Source: Acanthacorydalis orientalis (lineage: Eukaryota; Arthropoda; Insecta; Megaloptera; Corydalidae). From it: a DNA stretch of 64,000 nt. Location: NCBI GenBank assembly GCA_034766995.1, contig CM068313.1:53896275-53960274 (forward strand), written 5' to 3'. The notes beneath the pieces were generated by a model. It was not told the origin of the DNA. It ran no database searches and was given only the letters and a program-made list of their open reading frames with translations. This document shows positions 1-11,013 of this stretch, in pieces (the stretch's first letter is position 1; the number at the start of each line of letters is the position of its first letter). Made by a program: the position numbers and the translations under genes.

Positions 1-407
1 ATATATGTACTATTCTTAGATGTGCTAAATCAAAAATAACTTGTCATCAAAACTGAAAATAGCTGACGTAATTTTCGCGATCATTAAATTACACGGGCTT
101 TGCCTTTTAATATCAATCTACATCTGGTTTATAGCTCAGCCTTGATACTTATACATTTTCGCACGCAAATTTATACAAGCAAGAATGTTGATATAGTGTT
201 GGACATATTTTTAGAAACACTGAGAACATATTTATGTTTTTCAAAATTTCACAAATTAATTCGGATGCTATCAAACGGCCATCTATCAATGAGTACAGTA
301 ACAAGACTTACGTCTGCAACAATCCTCACTTATGATAGTTTTTGTTCTTATTGCTGGGAATTCGTACATTCTGTTTCAATTGTTGAGAGAGATTGGTCAC
401 ATTTATA
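1..407. other. Unassigned AT-rich DNA
   Basis: No recognisable gene. One open frame at 100-411 on the + strand encodes a 103-residue peptide with no motif I know, and it runs into the end of the neighbouring mariner, so I treat it as chance. The DNA just before 408 supplies the TA target of that mariner. Confidence 0.5.
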
Positions 408-1681
408 TTAGGGTGTGACATATGAAATTGAGGAATTTGTAGGTTAGAATTAAAACGCAATATTTTTAACAAAACAAAGTATATTTAATCAAAATAAGCT
501 CCATCAGCTTCAATGGTATTTTTCCAACGAGAAATTAGATTGTTTATCGCATTTTTATAAAAATCGGCAAAATTTTAGAGTTTATAAAGCCTCCGAATCT
601 TTGAATCAGTTTTGTTTGGTTTCGGAATTTTTTATTTCATAAATAATATTCCAAGTGGCGAAAAAGATGATAGTATGTCGGTGAATGATCTGGTGAATAA
701 GCGGGATGCGGTAAAATTTCATAATTTCATGAATTCAATTTGAAAATTGTGATTCGAGATGTGTGTGGTCGAGCATTGTCTTGCAACAGTATTGGCCCAA
801 ATCTATTGATTAGCATTGGCTGTTTTGTTTTTAATTTTTAATTCATATTGTCGATTTCGTGACAATATGAATTAGCCGTAATTGCTTCGTCTGGTTTTAA
901 AAAAGATAAATAGATTATTCCTTTATTTGTCCACCACACAGTATCCATAATTTTTTTTTGTGTAATGATGGTTTGGGTGCGTGTCCTGGAGCTTCATGTA
1001 CATTTAACCATTGTCCAGATCTTTGTCTGTTATCATACAGAATCCGCTTTTGATCACAAGTAATGATTCAATTTAAAAATGGCGTTTTATCATTTCAAAT
1101 CATCAATGAAGAACACACATCTAAGCATCTCAGTTTCTGATCATCTGTCAATTCGTGGGGCACCCACTTATCCGGCTTTTTCACCTTTTCTATTGCAACA
1201 AGATGACGAGAAACAGTCATTACACTAACACTTAAATCACATGTGAGAGCTTGAACGGTTGTATGTGGATTAACTTGCACCATGGCTCTCAAATGTTCTT
1301 TATTCACAATGGTTTTGGGCCTTCCTCGAGGCTCATTGTCGAGATTCATATTACCGGCATGAAATTTTTTGAATATTAATTGATTTTTTCTCTGGCTAGC
1401 CGGCCCTTCTCCGAAAGCTCCATTGATATTTCTACCTGCTACATTTGTCACAACTTGAACTCATATAAAAAAAGTAAACGCAAATCGTTTGTGGACATCA
1501 TCCTGCTAAAAGGTATAAAAAATAAAAATAACAACAAAAACTCCGTATTTGAAAACAATTCAAGTGTAACAGTGTATCAGTCAATTCCAAATAGATGAAT
1601 TTGTAAAATATTGCACAGAACCTTTCTCAATCGCAACATCTGACTGACTGAAATTCGGTAACTTGATATGTTACAACCTAA
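408..1681 (-). mobile_element. Mariner transposon, family A copy 1 (dead)
   Basis: A 1274-bp element with terminal inverted repeats of about 30 bp: the left end begins TTAGGGTGTGACATATGAAA and the right end, reversed, begins TTAGGTTGTAACATATCAAG. TA flanks both ends (406-407, 1682-1683). The transposase lies on the minus strand. The N-terminal helix-turn-helix part is open at 1095-1451 and shows the mariner signatures NINGAFGEG and DKWVPHELT near the second HTH. The catalytic half (about 450-1050) matches family A copies 2 and 3 but is broken by stops and frameshifts, so no active enzyme is expected. Mariner transposases cut and paste DNA in the nucleus at TA sites. Copies 2 to 5 are at 16887, 62017, 7555 and 8716. 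Confidence 0.93.
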
Positions 1682-1974
1682 TAGAACGCAGCTCGCTTTT
1701 ACCTTTATCTTAAAAATAACTTGATATTTGTGAAAAGAACGATTTTACTAAGATGATAATAGTATTTTATAGAAAAATATAGAACTTTTTATTTATTATT
1801 CGATCCAGTTTATAAAATGGGTAGTAGAATATAGAACTCTGTTCGATGGATGAGGGGAGAACATTGTAAGCTTTGCGGAATGTTAGGAAATCTATAAGTG
1901 AAATAGTTAGAATTGTTCAGTGTTCTAAAAATATGGCGTCAAGTACTTTGAAACCAGAAAAAACGTTAAGAAAA

Positions 1975-1978
<4 letters not shown>
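1682..1978. other. Unassigned spacer
   Basis: About 300 bp of AT-rich DNA between two mariners. I see no coding signature. Confidence 0.5.

Positions 1979-2032
<54 letters not shown>
1979..2032. repeat. (TA)n microsatellite
   Basis: Uninterrupted TA dinucleotide tract of about 54 bp. Its last TA is the target site of the family C mariner that starts at 2033. Confidence 0.95.
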
Positions 2033-2036
<4 letters not shown>

Positions 2037-3313
2037 GTGTTGGAATTAATTCGTAGCGTTTTCTTCATGAAAAAAGATCGTTTATTTTAAATGAAATTGA
2101 AAAAACATATTATTCAAAGTACTGTCCATCGTTAGCCACCTACTTTTTTCCATCTTTCGGGCAGGAGACGAATACCACGTCGGAAGAACGCCTCGTCTTT
2201 AGATGCAGTCCACGAATCGACCCATTTTTTGCAATCTTCATAAGAAGTGAACTTCTGTACAGATAGGTCATCGATCGAAACAAGTGCTAATGAGAAGGAG
2301 CAATATCTGGAGAATACGGCGGGTGGGGTAGGACTTCCCATGTGAGTATTTCCAAGTATGTTTTGACCGGTTTTGCGACGTGCGGACGAGCATTGTCGTG
2401 CTACAAAATCACTTTGTCGTGTCTTTCAAAGTATTCCGGCCGTTTTTCCTTCAATGCACGGCTCAAGCGCATCAATTGTAGTCGGTAGCGATCCCCAATG
2501 ATGGTTTCATTCGGTTTGAGCAGCTCATAGTAGATCACACACTTATGATCCCACCAAATACAGAGCATGAGTTTGGATCCATGGATATTTGGCTTCGCCG
2601 CTGGTGTTGATGTTTGGCCAGATTTAACTCATGACATTCTGCGCTTGGGATTACAGTAAGTGATCCACTTTTCATCGCCCGTGACAATTCGATGCAAAAA
2701 TCTCTTCCTTTTCTCCCGTTGAATCAGCAGTTCACAGATAGAAAAACGCCTTTCAAGGTCCCTCGGTTTCAATTCGTGTGTGACCCAATTTCCTTGCTTT
2801 TGGATCGTTACCATGGCTTTAAGTCGTTTTCCTACCGTTGACAATTCAACTCCCAACGATTCAGAGAATTCTTGAAGTATTTGACATGAGTATTCATTAA
2901 GTAATGCCTCCAATTCTTCATTGTCGAACTTTTTCGGCTGTTCAGGATGTTCCTTGTCTTCCAAGTCGAAATCACCACTTTTAAAACATGCAAACCACTT
3001 CCGACACGTTTGCTCAGCTAGAGCATGATCACCATAAACTTCTACTGAAATACGATGACTTTCGGCGGCACTTTTTCTCATGTTAAAGTAATGAAGTAGA
3101 ACTCCCGGACAGAACAATTTATCCGGCACGAAATTCAACATATTCGATAAAGTACAAAGTGTTGTGATTTACGCTTTAACCAAATGACGTATACTGAAAC
3201 TGACGCCTAAGGAAAACTGTTTTACGGGGAATATTTGGTTAAAGGGAACAATGGAAGAATGTACTACCTACGCCATCTCTTTTAAAACGCTACGAATTAA
3301 TTCCAACACCCAA
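2033..3313 (-). mobile_element. Mariner transposon, family C (near-intact, inactivated)
   Basis: A 1281-bp element whose 30-bp terminal inverted repeats are identical (both begin TTGGGTGTTGGAATTAATTC) and are flanked by TA. Transposase is on the minus strand. An open N-terminal half at 2629-3141 carries the HTH region (CRKWFACFKSGDFDLED) and the first catalytic Asp in VTGDEKWI. It stops where the family normally reads SW (TGA for Trp). A second stop precedes HDNARPH, which holds the second catalytic Asp. The third catalytic Asp position (family motif APSDYHLF) reads His followed by a stop. A frameshift near 2265 leads into the C-terminal tail FFRRGIRLLPERWKK, open at 2132-2341. Perfect ends with few coding lesions suggest the youngest mariner in the window. 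Confidence 0.95.
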
Positions 3314-3315
3314 TA

Positions 3316-4231
3316 TATGATTCGGGTGTGTATTTGAATGTATGTACGAGTATGTATTATTAACAAATATTTTTTAATTATCATACAATATCAATTTATA
3401 TATTATTAATATACAATATTATTTAAACAATATATAGATCATTTTAATGAATTAATAAACATTTTTTTATTAATATAACAAATGGTCATAATTATTTATG
3501 TATTATTTTAATATTATTATAATAATTCGTGTACTGACAAAGCATATTACACATTTAGTGATGTTCCTGTGTATAATTAATATCAATCTGCAAGAAATGA
3601 CGATTTTAATAGTATAAACTGTCTGTCAATTTCAAATATGATTCCCGAAAAGCAAAATGCACAGTTGTTTCGTCATCAATTACATTTGAAATCATTTATT
3701 TATTAGTTTAGTATTAAAAAAATAAATAAACAGAAACGTGCGAGCATGTAAAATAATCATTTCGTTCGAAATGTAGTTTTTTCACGTTATGCAAACTGAC
3801 CATCAAAAAGCGGTACAATGATGAAATAATTTAACGATATTTCATTTAACTCATTTGTATGTACAATGTTTTTATAGGAGCAGTATTTGTTTACGATAAT
3901 ATTTCTCATTAAAAGTTCTCTCTAATTAATCGAAGAAGTATAGAAAAAAACATATATTTATCTGTAGTACCTTATATATTGTCTGGTAATATTTGTAACG
4001 GCGATTATATCTCACGAATATTTAGAAGCAATTACTTATAATAATCTCATTGTCACAAATATTTATTTCTGATTTCCGTTATGCGTTTTTTAATATATTT
4101 ATGTATTTTAATTGATGTGTGTTTATCTATTATGTATTATTGGTCACATTGAAATATCTGACATTTCCAAATGCTCATTAGTGTTTTGATTTATATACAG
4201 TGTCTAAAATTAAGTGATATGTACAAGATTA
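3316..4231. other. AT-rich intergenic DNA
   Basis: About 0.9 kb of very AT-rich sequence with short open frames only. Nothing recognisable. Confidence 0.5.
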
Positions 4232-5458
4232 TTAACACTAGGCTTACGGCGATTTTTGTATCCCTATCTCCACGGGCAGGTCAATTTAACGCATGAATGG
4301 AATCACACACTTTCTTTAAAAAAACAACTTAAAAAGCATCATAATTATACGCTATTAACTTATAAATGAAACTATGAGATATATATTTATATTAAATTTA
4401 TAATATCCAACATTATTTTAGTATTAAAATTATTATATATAAATATGTTTCGGCCACCTTTAAAACTACAAATTGGTCAAACGGTGTTGAAGTTTGTGTT
4501 TCATCTTTACCCAGATAAGGAAAACCATTTACAACATATTTTAAATTGAAATCTACTGCCAACCAAAACTTTATGCCAAATTTATGTCGATTATTTAGCA
4601 TAATATTGCGTGAATCTGCATCGGGCTTTCGTAGGGAACAGTTGCTTGTCTATTGAAATATTTTCGTGAAGTTTATAACAGGATTGACTGTTTTGCATAA
4701 ATTTGTTCCATATTTCAGATATTAATGCATATTTGTCTAAACGTTGGGATCGTTCTGTTCTTTATCAAATCTTACGAATCGAAGAATTTGGATAAATTGA
4801 TCTCTCGGCATTGACCTCGAGAAGGAACCGGGTCCCCATTTCTTGGATCATAAATAAAAAGATTTTGTGATTTTGTTTCATATGCTTTTCGATGAAACAT
4901 GATTGCAGTAAACGCAAGTGGCTTGGTGATTGAAATTGTCGAATCACTTTTTAAAACACGGCATGCCTCTGCTTCGCTACAACATTTTATAAATTCTATC
5001 ATGTTTTTACTTATTATCAAGTCGAAGGCACTTCTTACACTACCTGTCATCACATTTCTTTTTGCGTAGCCAGTAGGAGCACTGATGTCTTTGAATATTG
5101 TGTGGACAGGTGATCTGCCACTAATTCAGCCTACTTCAAATTTCTTCCAAATTCTTCCATCGACCGCAATTTCTGTATCACAGACTGCATCTAAATTTTG
5201 GGATGATCTTGGAATATTTGGGTCATTCTCAGACTCAGAATCGGATAGGATACGCATCTTTTTCCTGCTTTGACGAAAATTCTGAAAATTTTCCTCTTCA
5301 CTATCTGACGATTCCTCGGTTTGTCCACTTTTATCTGATTCGAGAATCTCAATTTCGTCCTCGTTTTCAGTCACTTCGTTTTCTTCCTCTTCACAGCTTG
5401 TGCCAGAGCAATCCTCACTTATAATCACTATTTTTTGTAATATGTGTCTTTTAGACAT
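4232..5458 (-). mobile_element. piggyBac-like element remnant (PB1)
   Basis: The left boundary is TTAA at 4232-4235 followed by CACTAGGCTTACGGCG, the usual form of a piggyBac terminus. On the minus strand, reading from 5458, an acidic Ser/Glu-rich N-terminus leads to DTEIAVDGRIWKK, then NVMTGSVRSAFDLIISKNMI (piece at 4772-5053). A stop-broken middle follows, corresponding to the family's DKY..L..IW / VDEQL..GRC..QY block (4600-4770). A piece at 4413-4601 has GIKFWLAVDFNLKYVVN and FPYLGKDE. This is the order of domains in DDE_Tnp_1_7 (PGBD-type) transposases. The C-terminus with the third catalytic Asp is missing, and the N-terminal side abuts mariner H1, so the right terminus is lost. Confidence 0.85.
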
Positions 5459-5459
5459 A

Positions 5460-5867
5460 TTCGGATGAATAAAGAAGGGCTTTGGACATATTGACTGGAA
5501 GTTTATATTCCATTTTAACTGAAAATTTGGGCATTTCGAAAGTATTGGTAAGATAGGTACTGCGAATTCTGACTATGGATAAAAAACGCACACGATACAA
5601 AATTTCAAATGATTGCTTAGCCATCAAGAAATGTAATAAAAAAGATTTTTGTGTATGTTTGTAACCATTGATGAGGCTTGGATTCATCGCCACATACCAT
5701 AGTTCAAATATAAATCAGAACAGTGAACTAGAAGAGGAAATAGGCCACCAAAGAAGTTCGAAGCTGGTCCATCGTCAGTCAAAGCCATGGCTTCAGATTT
5801 TGGGAATGCATAGGGAATTTTATTGGCAGATTATTTTAAAAAGGGAAATGTAATTAACAGAACTTGT

Positions 5868-5910
<43 letters not shown>

Positions 5911-6452
5911 TGTATATATGTATATATATATATATACATATATGTATATATGTATGTATATATATATATATATATATATATACAGTAATATATTTTTTAT
6001 GGACTTATCACTTTTGGACAAGTTACGAGCCCTTACTGATGAAAAACGACCAAGAGCACAACGAAAAAAATCCTCTTTCATCACAACAACATTCCTGTTT
6101 ATTCATCAATACAAATAGTCGCCAAAATCCATTCTCTTGGTTTCGAATTGGTGTCTTATACCCAATATTCATCAGACCTGACCACGTCCGATTTCCATCT
6201 ATTTCCATAACTGAGAACATTCCTTACTGGGAACAGATTTAACATAGATGAAAAAAGATAATATCCGAAGTAGACACAAATTTTGAAGAATTTGAGAAAT
6301 CGCACTTTAATACGGGCGTAATGGCACTCGGATAACGTTGAATGATGAAATGTGTTGACTTAAAGAGAGATTATGTTGAAAAATAAAAATAATTTTACTA
6401 TCTTAACTATTATCTTTCTATTTACTTCTACAGATTTTTTGAAACCATCTCG
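5460..6452 (+). mobile_element. Mariner remnant, family H copy 1, with an internal microsatellite
   Basis: Plus-strand mariner transposase relic matching the better copy at 52122-53396 (there on the minus strand). Visible pieces are VTIDEAWIHRHIP (first catalytic region, near 5660-5700), [16 protein letters not shown] (to about 5870), [19 protein letters not shown] (about 6010-6070) and a frame-shifted C-terminal tail. The right end (CTTCTACAG...CATCTCG, to 6452) matches the reversed left end of copy 2 and is followed by TA. The N-terminal HTH part and the left TIR are absent, cut at the junction with PB1. A TA/GTATAT microsatellite of about 120 bp interrupts the catalytic region. Confidence 0.82.
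5868..5992. repeat. (TA)n-rich microsatellite inside mariner H1
   Basis: TA tract with GTATAT interruptions, located inside former transposase coding sequence. The YIYIYI-type open frames it creates on both strands are not genes. Confidence 0.95.
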
Positions 6453-6454
6453 TA

Positions 6455-7048
6455 TAAAATATATCGAAACATCACAAATATTTTTTCAATAATATATAAA
6501 TATATTATAAATAAAATATAAAATGTAATCAATCCTGTGAAAGATTCTCCTTAATCCGTGTCTGTACTAATATTTGTAATCCGTCAAGTTAGTAGCACTT
6601 TTGTAATCTCGCAGCTTATCGCATAACTTCAAGCGATACCAATCCAATGCTTCAGTGTGTTCAGAGGTCATTTATTGCTTATCGCATTGCAGTAAGCAGA
6701 CGTTAATTTCAAAGATTATGGTTATCACTAAATGTCACAGTGAGAAGTAGTGAACTTTCTTAGTGATATAAATTTTGAATACATTTCGCGTTAATTAACA
6801 ACCTGCGAATGAAAGATTATTGATGTTTCCTCACTCAATTTAACAAATTAAATTCGATAGCAAGTTAGTTATATACGTGTTGAACAACGGCCATTGACGG
6901 ACAAACATAATGTAAGTTTCATAATAAATATTTTAATTTGTATTCCAGAAGATTCATACTACCTAAATAAAAATTAATACTACAGAGAAAATTATAAAAA
7001 TTAATTCTTTTTTCATAACATCAAAAATATGTAATAAATTATTATTGA
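6455..7048. other. Unassigned, slightly CpG-richer DNA
   Basis: No gene recognised. A consensus-like splice donor, GTAAGT, occurs near 6912 after mixed-composition sequence (6590-6910) that could be a non-coding exon. There is no partner evidence. Confidence 0.3.
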
Positions 7049-7114
7049 TTATTGTTGATTGTCGCTTATGCGCATTTCAATGACGAAGACATCATCTTCA
7101 GAGTGCCAAGGTAG
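7049..7114 (+). pseudogene. Short coding-like motif, copy 1 of three (unknown secreted-peptide-like segment)
   Basis: In one frame the segment reads a hydrophobic run (LLLIVAYA) followed by HFNDEDIIFRVPR and a TAG. The end of the motif is also a possible splice donor (AAG, then GTAGAT). Similar segments occur on the minus strand at about 33775-33845 and in the open frame at 36791. Between copies, differences in the core are mostly synonymous or conservative, as expected of former coding sequence. An upstream in-frame stop means this copy is a spliced exon or a pseudogene. I do not recognise the family. The hydrophobic run ending in A-H-F would fit a signal-peptide cleavage site, which is inference. 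Confidence 0.35.
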
Positions 7115-7220
7115 ATAAAAATTTAACTTTTTAACTCTTCCAGCCCGGTTTCGTTTTAAAACTCTTCGTACAGGTGCAACAAACACAGTTTATCGCTTAT
7201 ATTTTTCATGGTAATTACTA

Positions 7221-7550
7221 TTAGATTGGTGCAAAAACAATTGCGGTTTTTACGTATTGAGTATAAAGAGGCTTATATCAGTTAAAAATTATATTTATTA
7301 ATCAAAATAAAGACCTGCACACATTTCACTTGCTCACATTTCTTGAAAGGGGGAACAAGTTTGTTTATTCCTACAAGATAGAATTCTAGAGTCCTGGAAT
7401 TAACGAATTCATAGAAAGCTCTTTGAACTGATGATTGATCTTTGAAAATATTCTCATAAGAAATTACTCAAATGCTTAAAAAAATGTTAATCTGTTGAAG
7501 ACAAGTCAGGAGAAAAAGGTGGGTGAGGTAAGGTTTTATTATTTAGGTTA
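7221..7550 (-). mobile_element. Mariner 3'-end fragment, family I copy 1
   Basis: Begins after TA (7219-7220) with TTAGATTGGTGCAAAAACAA, the family I terminus also seen at 50733 and at the window end (63966). Minus-strand translation gives a mariner C-terminal tail resembling AFYEFVNSRTLEFYLVGINK followed by LVPRWQ, broken by stops. It is fused at about 7550 to a family A fragment in the opposite orientation. Confidence 0.75.
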
Positions 7551-7554
7551 ACAA

Positions 7555-8079
7555 AACTTACGGTTACTGCGTGGTGGACAAATAAAGGAATAATCTATTA
7601 ATATTTTTTAAAACCAGGCAAAACAATTCATATTGTCGCGAAATCGACAATATGAATGAAAAATAAAACAGCCAATGCTAATCAATAGTTATGGGCCGAT
7701 ATTATTGCAAGACAATGCTCGAACACACATCTCGTATCACAATTTCCAAATTAAATTCGTTCAATTATAAAATCTCACCGCATCCCCCTTATTCACCAGC
7801 TCTTTCACCGACAGGCTATCATCTTTCTCGCCATTCGGAATATTATTTAAGAAATAAAAAAATCCGAAACCAAACATAAATGATTCAAGGATTCGAAGAC
7901 TTTATAAGCTCCAAATATGTCGATTTTTATAAAAATGGGATAAACAATCTAATTTCTCGTTGGTAAAATAGCATTGAAGCTGATGGAGCTTGTTTTGATT
8001 AAATAGATTTTATTTTGTTAAAAATATTGCGTTTTGATTCTCACCTACAAATTCCGCAATTTCATATTTTACACCCTAA
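7555..8079 (+). mobile_element. Mariner 3'-half, family A copy 4
   Basis: Plus-strand C-terminal half of a family A transposase. An open piece at 7691-7879 reads frames containing SRITISKLNSFNYKI and YSPALSPTGYHLS; the third catalytic Asp of SPTDYHLF is replaced by Gly. The right terminus ends ACACCCTAA at 8079, followed by TA. The N-terminal half is missing. The whole block from here to 8682 is duplicated in inverted orientation at about 61417-62560. Confidence 0.85.
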
Positions 8080-8155
8080 TATAATAATTGATCATTATCT
8101 GAAAAAATAAGACACAAAATCATACTTTTTTCCTTAGCAAACGTATTCATCTATA

Positions 8156-8682
8156 TTAGGTTTATTAAAATTAATGAAATTAATCCGGTTACTTTTTTAT
8201 AGAAAATGAATATTTACGAATAAATGGAATACAGTTCAATCCTTAAAATATCCTCCATTATTTTGTAAAAGTTTGCTCCATATACCGAGTAACTGAATAA
8301 TCGCTTGTCTAGGAAAGGTGGCGGATTTGAGTCGATGAAGTCATAATATTTTTCAGATCTTTTCTACTGTTTTACAATTTTTTGCATATTTTATTTATCA
8401 TAACACCTTCCTCAAAAGATGAAAAAAGCATTCCCACGACTTTGGTAACATTTTTTTCAACTAGAATGCAAAAAGTTCTTAATGCCATATATGCTGCGTT
8501 TTGGCCGCCATCGTGTTCAATATTATTTTGTAAAATTATACCAACTGATTGGCCAATATATTTAGATTTTTTTAAAAGTTAAGGTTAAAACTTCAGAATC
8601 TTAAAACGTCCAGAAACTATATTTTTCTAAACAGAGTTATGAGTGACTCAATTTAAAGGCACGGAATTATTTTTTACCTATA
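8156..8682 (-). mobile_element. Mariner-derived MITE, family K copy 1
   Basis: About 527 bp, TA-flanked on the left (8154-8155), ending in degenerate TIRs of the type TTAG..GT.AAAATTAATT. The internal sequence matches copies at 40191, 57901 and 61417. On the minus strand it holds a decayed mariner N-terminus (like the KQHIRHCILFAFQLKK stretch of copy 2) followed directly by a decayed C-terminal tail (FFRQG..QL..W..I..N.GYF). The catalytic middle is deleted. See copy 2 for the clearest reading. Confidence 0.8.
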
Positions 8683-8715
8683 ATATATTTATAAAAATAT
8701 TTACAGTAATAGTAA

Positions 8716-8849
8716 GTAACAATCTAATTTCTCGTTTGCAAAAGACCATCAAAGCAGATGGAGCTTATTTTGTTTAAATATATTTTGTTAAAAATATTCC
8801 GTTTTAATTCTCACCTACAAATTCCGTAATTTCATATGTGTCACCCTAA
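8716..8849 (+). mobile_element. Mariner terminal fragment, family A copy 5
   Basis: A 134-bp piece matching the last part of family A (from CAATCTAATTTCTCGTT to the TIR ending CACCCTAA), followed by TA at 8850-8851. No coding capacity beyond the transposase C-terminal end. Confidence 0.85.
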
Positions 8850-8851
8850 TA

Positions 8852-9895
8852 TAAGGTTAGCTTAATACGGATTGTAAATTGTTTGTATTACATTTTAAAT
8901 ATCTACATCATTGATAAATTAAACGTTCGAATCTGTATTCGATTAATCGATGGTTTTCTTGTACTTGAAAATTCAAATAGACAAATCTTTTATATACACG
9001 TACGCACAACACACACACACACATATATATATATACATATTGAGTGTGTAACGAATAAGACCTCGTTTTTAAAAATATCCGTCGAAGTGCTGACTCATGA
9101 ATCCGTAGACAGAAACAGTAAAGCGTTGCATCGAAGATGAAATAAAATTTATTTCGAATGGTAACAAAACGTCAAATTTGTGGCACTAATATTTAAATTG
9201 AACGCGTGTTATACACGTTGATGAATGCTGACAAACGAGCAGAGAGATTCGGTTAATGCGTATATAATTTTTTTCTTGGCACGATCGTGCGACGTCTCAT
9301 ACTGTCCCTCTCCCTCACTCTCGCATGCCTAAAGTGGAACGTTCATAGATCATCGTATAAATTAATTGCACGTCGTATTATGAATCTTCCACGGAAAATT
9401 AATTAATTCGATTACGTCTTCAATATGAGAGAGAAACGCGCACTCGTTCGCCAATAATTTTAATCCTGTCAGAAATATGTCCGAACGGAACCAATGAAAT
9501 GTCAATAGCGGTGACGTCGTTTTCTTTTATAACTTGCTATTTTATTTTGATAATATTCGCGCACTGTCTCTTCGTCGGCTTAGAAATATTCTTCACAGAC
9601 GTATACAACTGAATTTTAATTTTTGTAAGTAAAATTTAAAAAGACAATGTTTACTATAAGATTTAATCGAAGCGTAGAAATAAATTAGCTGACTTATTGT
9701 TTCTCATTCATTTAAGGTTGTATTTCCTTATTGCATAATAAGAATTTTAATAAAATATATATATTAGTCAGATTATTTTTTTTCTACTATACTTTTTTTG
9801 TACATGTTTAAGCTTCAAAATAAAAAAATATATATAATAAAATCATACTTTCATAATAATAAATATGATTCTTCATCAAAAACATAAAATTGGCG
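8852..9895. other. Unique-looking DNA with a CpG-richer core (9050-9640)
   Basis: A CA/TA microsatellite sits near 9005-9040. From about 9050 to 9640 the sequence has many CpGs for this window (GTGCGACGTCTC, CACGTCG, GAAACGCGCACTCGTTCGCC) and a TGACGTCG CRE-like site near 9512. A possible splice donor, GTAAGT, is near 9626. This could be a promoter or leader exon of a host gene, but I see no coding exon. 9650-9895 is plain AT-rich DNA. Confidence 0.35.
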
Positions 9896-9898
9896 TAA

Positions 9899-10250
9899 AT
9901 GAAGTTTTTGCGAAGAGTGGAATGGAAAACAAGGAGAAACTGCATAGAAAATGAGTGGATTAGGGAAATCTTAGAAGTATGGGCCATGAAAGTTATTCTG
10001 GAAGATAGACACTTGATGTGGTATGAATATGCATGCAGATCAAATGAGAAAAGTAAAGTGAGAAAATGTTTAGAAACAAAGGCCCAATGGAGAAGAAGAA
10101 GAGAGAGGCGAAGAACTATGTACGAGGGATACATAGAGCAGCTTGGATGATGACGAAGAAGCACCATACAGAAGATGAAGAAATTGACCTATAGCAGAGA
10201 TGGACCAAGACCGCTCCCATGCTGAAAAGCAGATAGGGACAAAGGAGACA
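9899..10250 (+). mobile_element. Non-LTR retrotransposon (LINE) 3'-end fragment
   Basis: An open frame at 9899-10150 begins MKFLRRVEWKTRRNCIENEW and continues with IREILEV, RHLMWYEYACR and a run of arginines (RRRRERRRTMYEGYIEQLG). This layout (FLRR..GKTRRDRI.N, then RQLRWYGHVMRM, then a KR-rich stretch and DRWR) is the C-terminal tail found downstream of the reverse transcriptase domain in many insect endonuclease/reverse transcriptase LINEs. The tail continues in another frame to about 10250 (DRDRW-like). The RT and endonuclease domains are absent, as expected for a 5'-truncated copy. No poly(A) tail or target duplication is obvious. Confidence 0.65.
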
Positions 10251-10289
10251 GAAAAAAATACCAAATTTGTTTCAATACAGTTTTAAGTA

Positions 10290-10891
10290 TTGGTTGGTAG
10301 AAAAATAATTGTGGTTTATGACCTTCAAATTCGTATACATTGATTTTCCTAGCTGTTTTATGGTGAGTTTGTTATTGGAGTTTTATGGCACTTAAAAGGC
10401 TGTTTTAAGTTGTTCAAAACTGTTGTGTGACAAACACCTTACATTTGTACAAGCTTTCGAATTGTTGGACGTAATTATGATCCAAATAGTGACTTCAGTA
10501 GGTCGTTGTGAACTAAAGAAGGACGCCTGCGATTTTCTTCATCTTCAAGGCTTTCATCCTCAGCACAAAATTTTTGGGACCACCATTATACCGTATGTTC
10601 CTTAACAGTACGCATACCAACATCCTCGTTTAGTTTACGAGCACCTTTTGCTACTTTATCAACCGTTTTGAACTCGTATGAAACAGTATTTGCTTCTTTT
10701 TCATCTTTAATTCAATAGTTCAATTTGAACCAAAATTAATAATAAAACCAAAGTCGAGGTTAACAAAATACAGAATGAAAAATGTACTTGGAAATGATAT
10801 TTACATGAAAACGATGAAATAACACTTTCATTGAAAAAGATAAGGTAAAATTCAGGAAACAAAAACCGTAATTACTTTCCTACCAACTAAA
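10290..10891 (-). mobile_element. Mariner-derived MITE, family B copy 1
   Basis: About 600 bp. The left end TTGGTTGGTAGAAAAATAAT follows TA; the right end, reversed, is TTTAGTTGGTAGGAAAGTAA, also next to TA. The interior matches copy 2 (14186), the best preserved: minus-strand coding for the N-terminal DNA-binding part of a mariner transposase only, with the catalytic domain deleted. Confidence 0.85.
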
Positions 10892-11013
10892 TATAACAAT
10901 TCAACTCATTTTTGCTCACCTAATAACAGAAAAATGTCTTTCCAAAAATGTTCAATAATTGTTTATTAATCATTTTTTATTGTTTAATATCCACATTTTG
11001 ATAGCTCTATACT

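Noticed and set aside
100..411. 103-codon open frame at the window start
   Set aside because: No domain or conserved motif, AT-rich codon use, and it ends inside the mariner terminus; probably chance.
9808..10167. 119-codon minus-strand open frame
   Set aside because: It is the antisense of the LINE tail at 9899-10150, which explains its openness.
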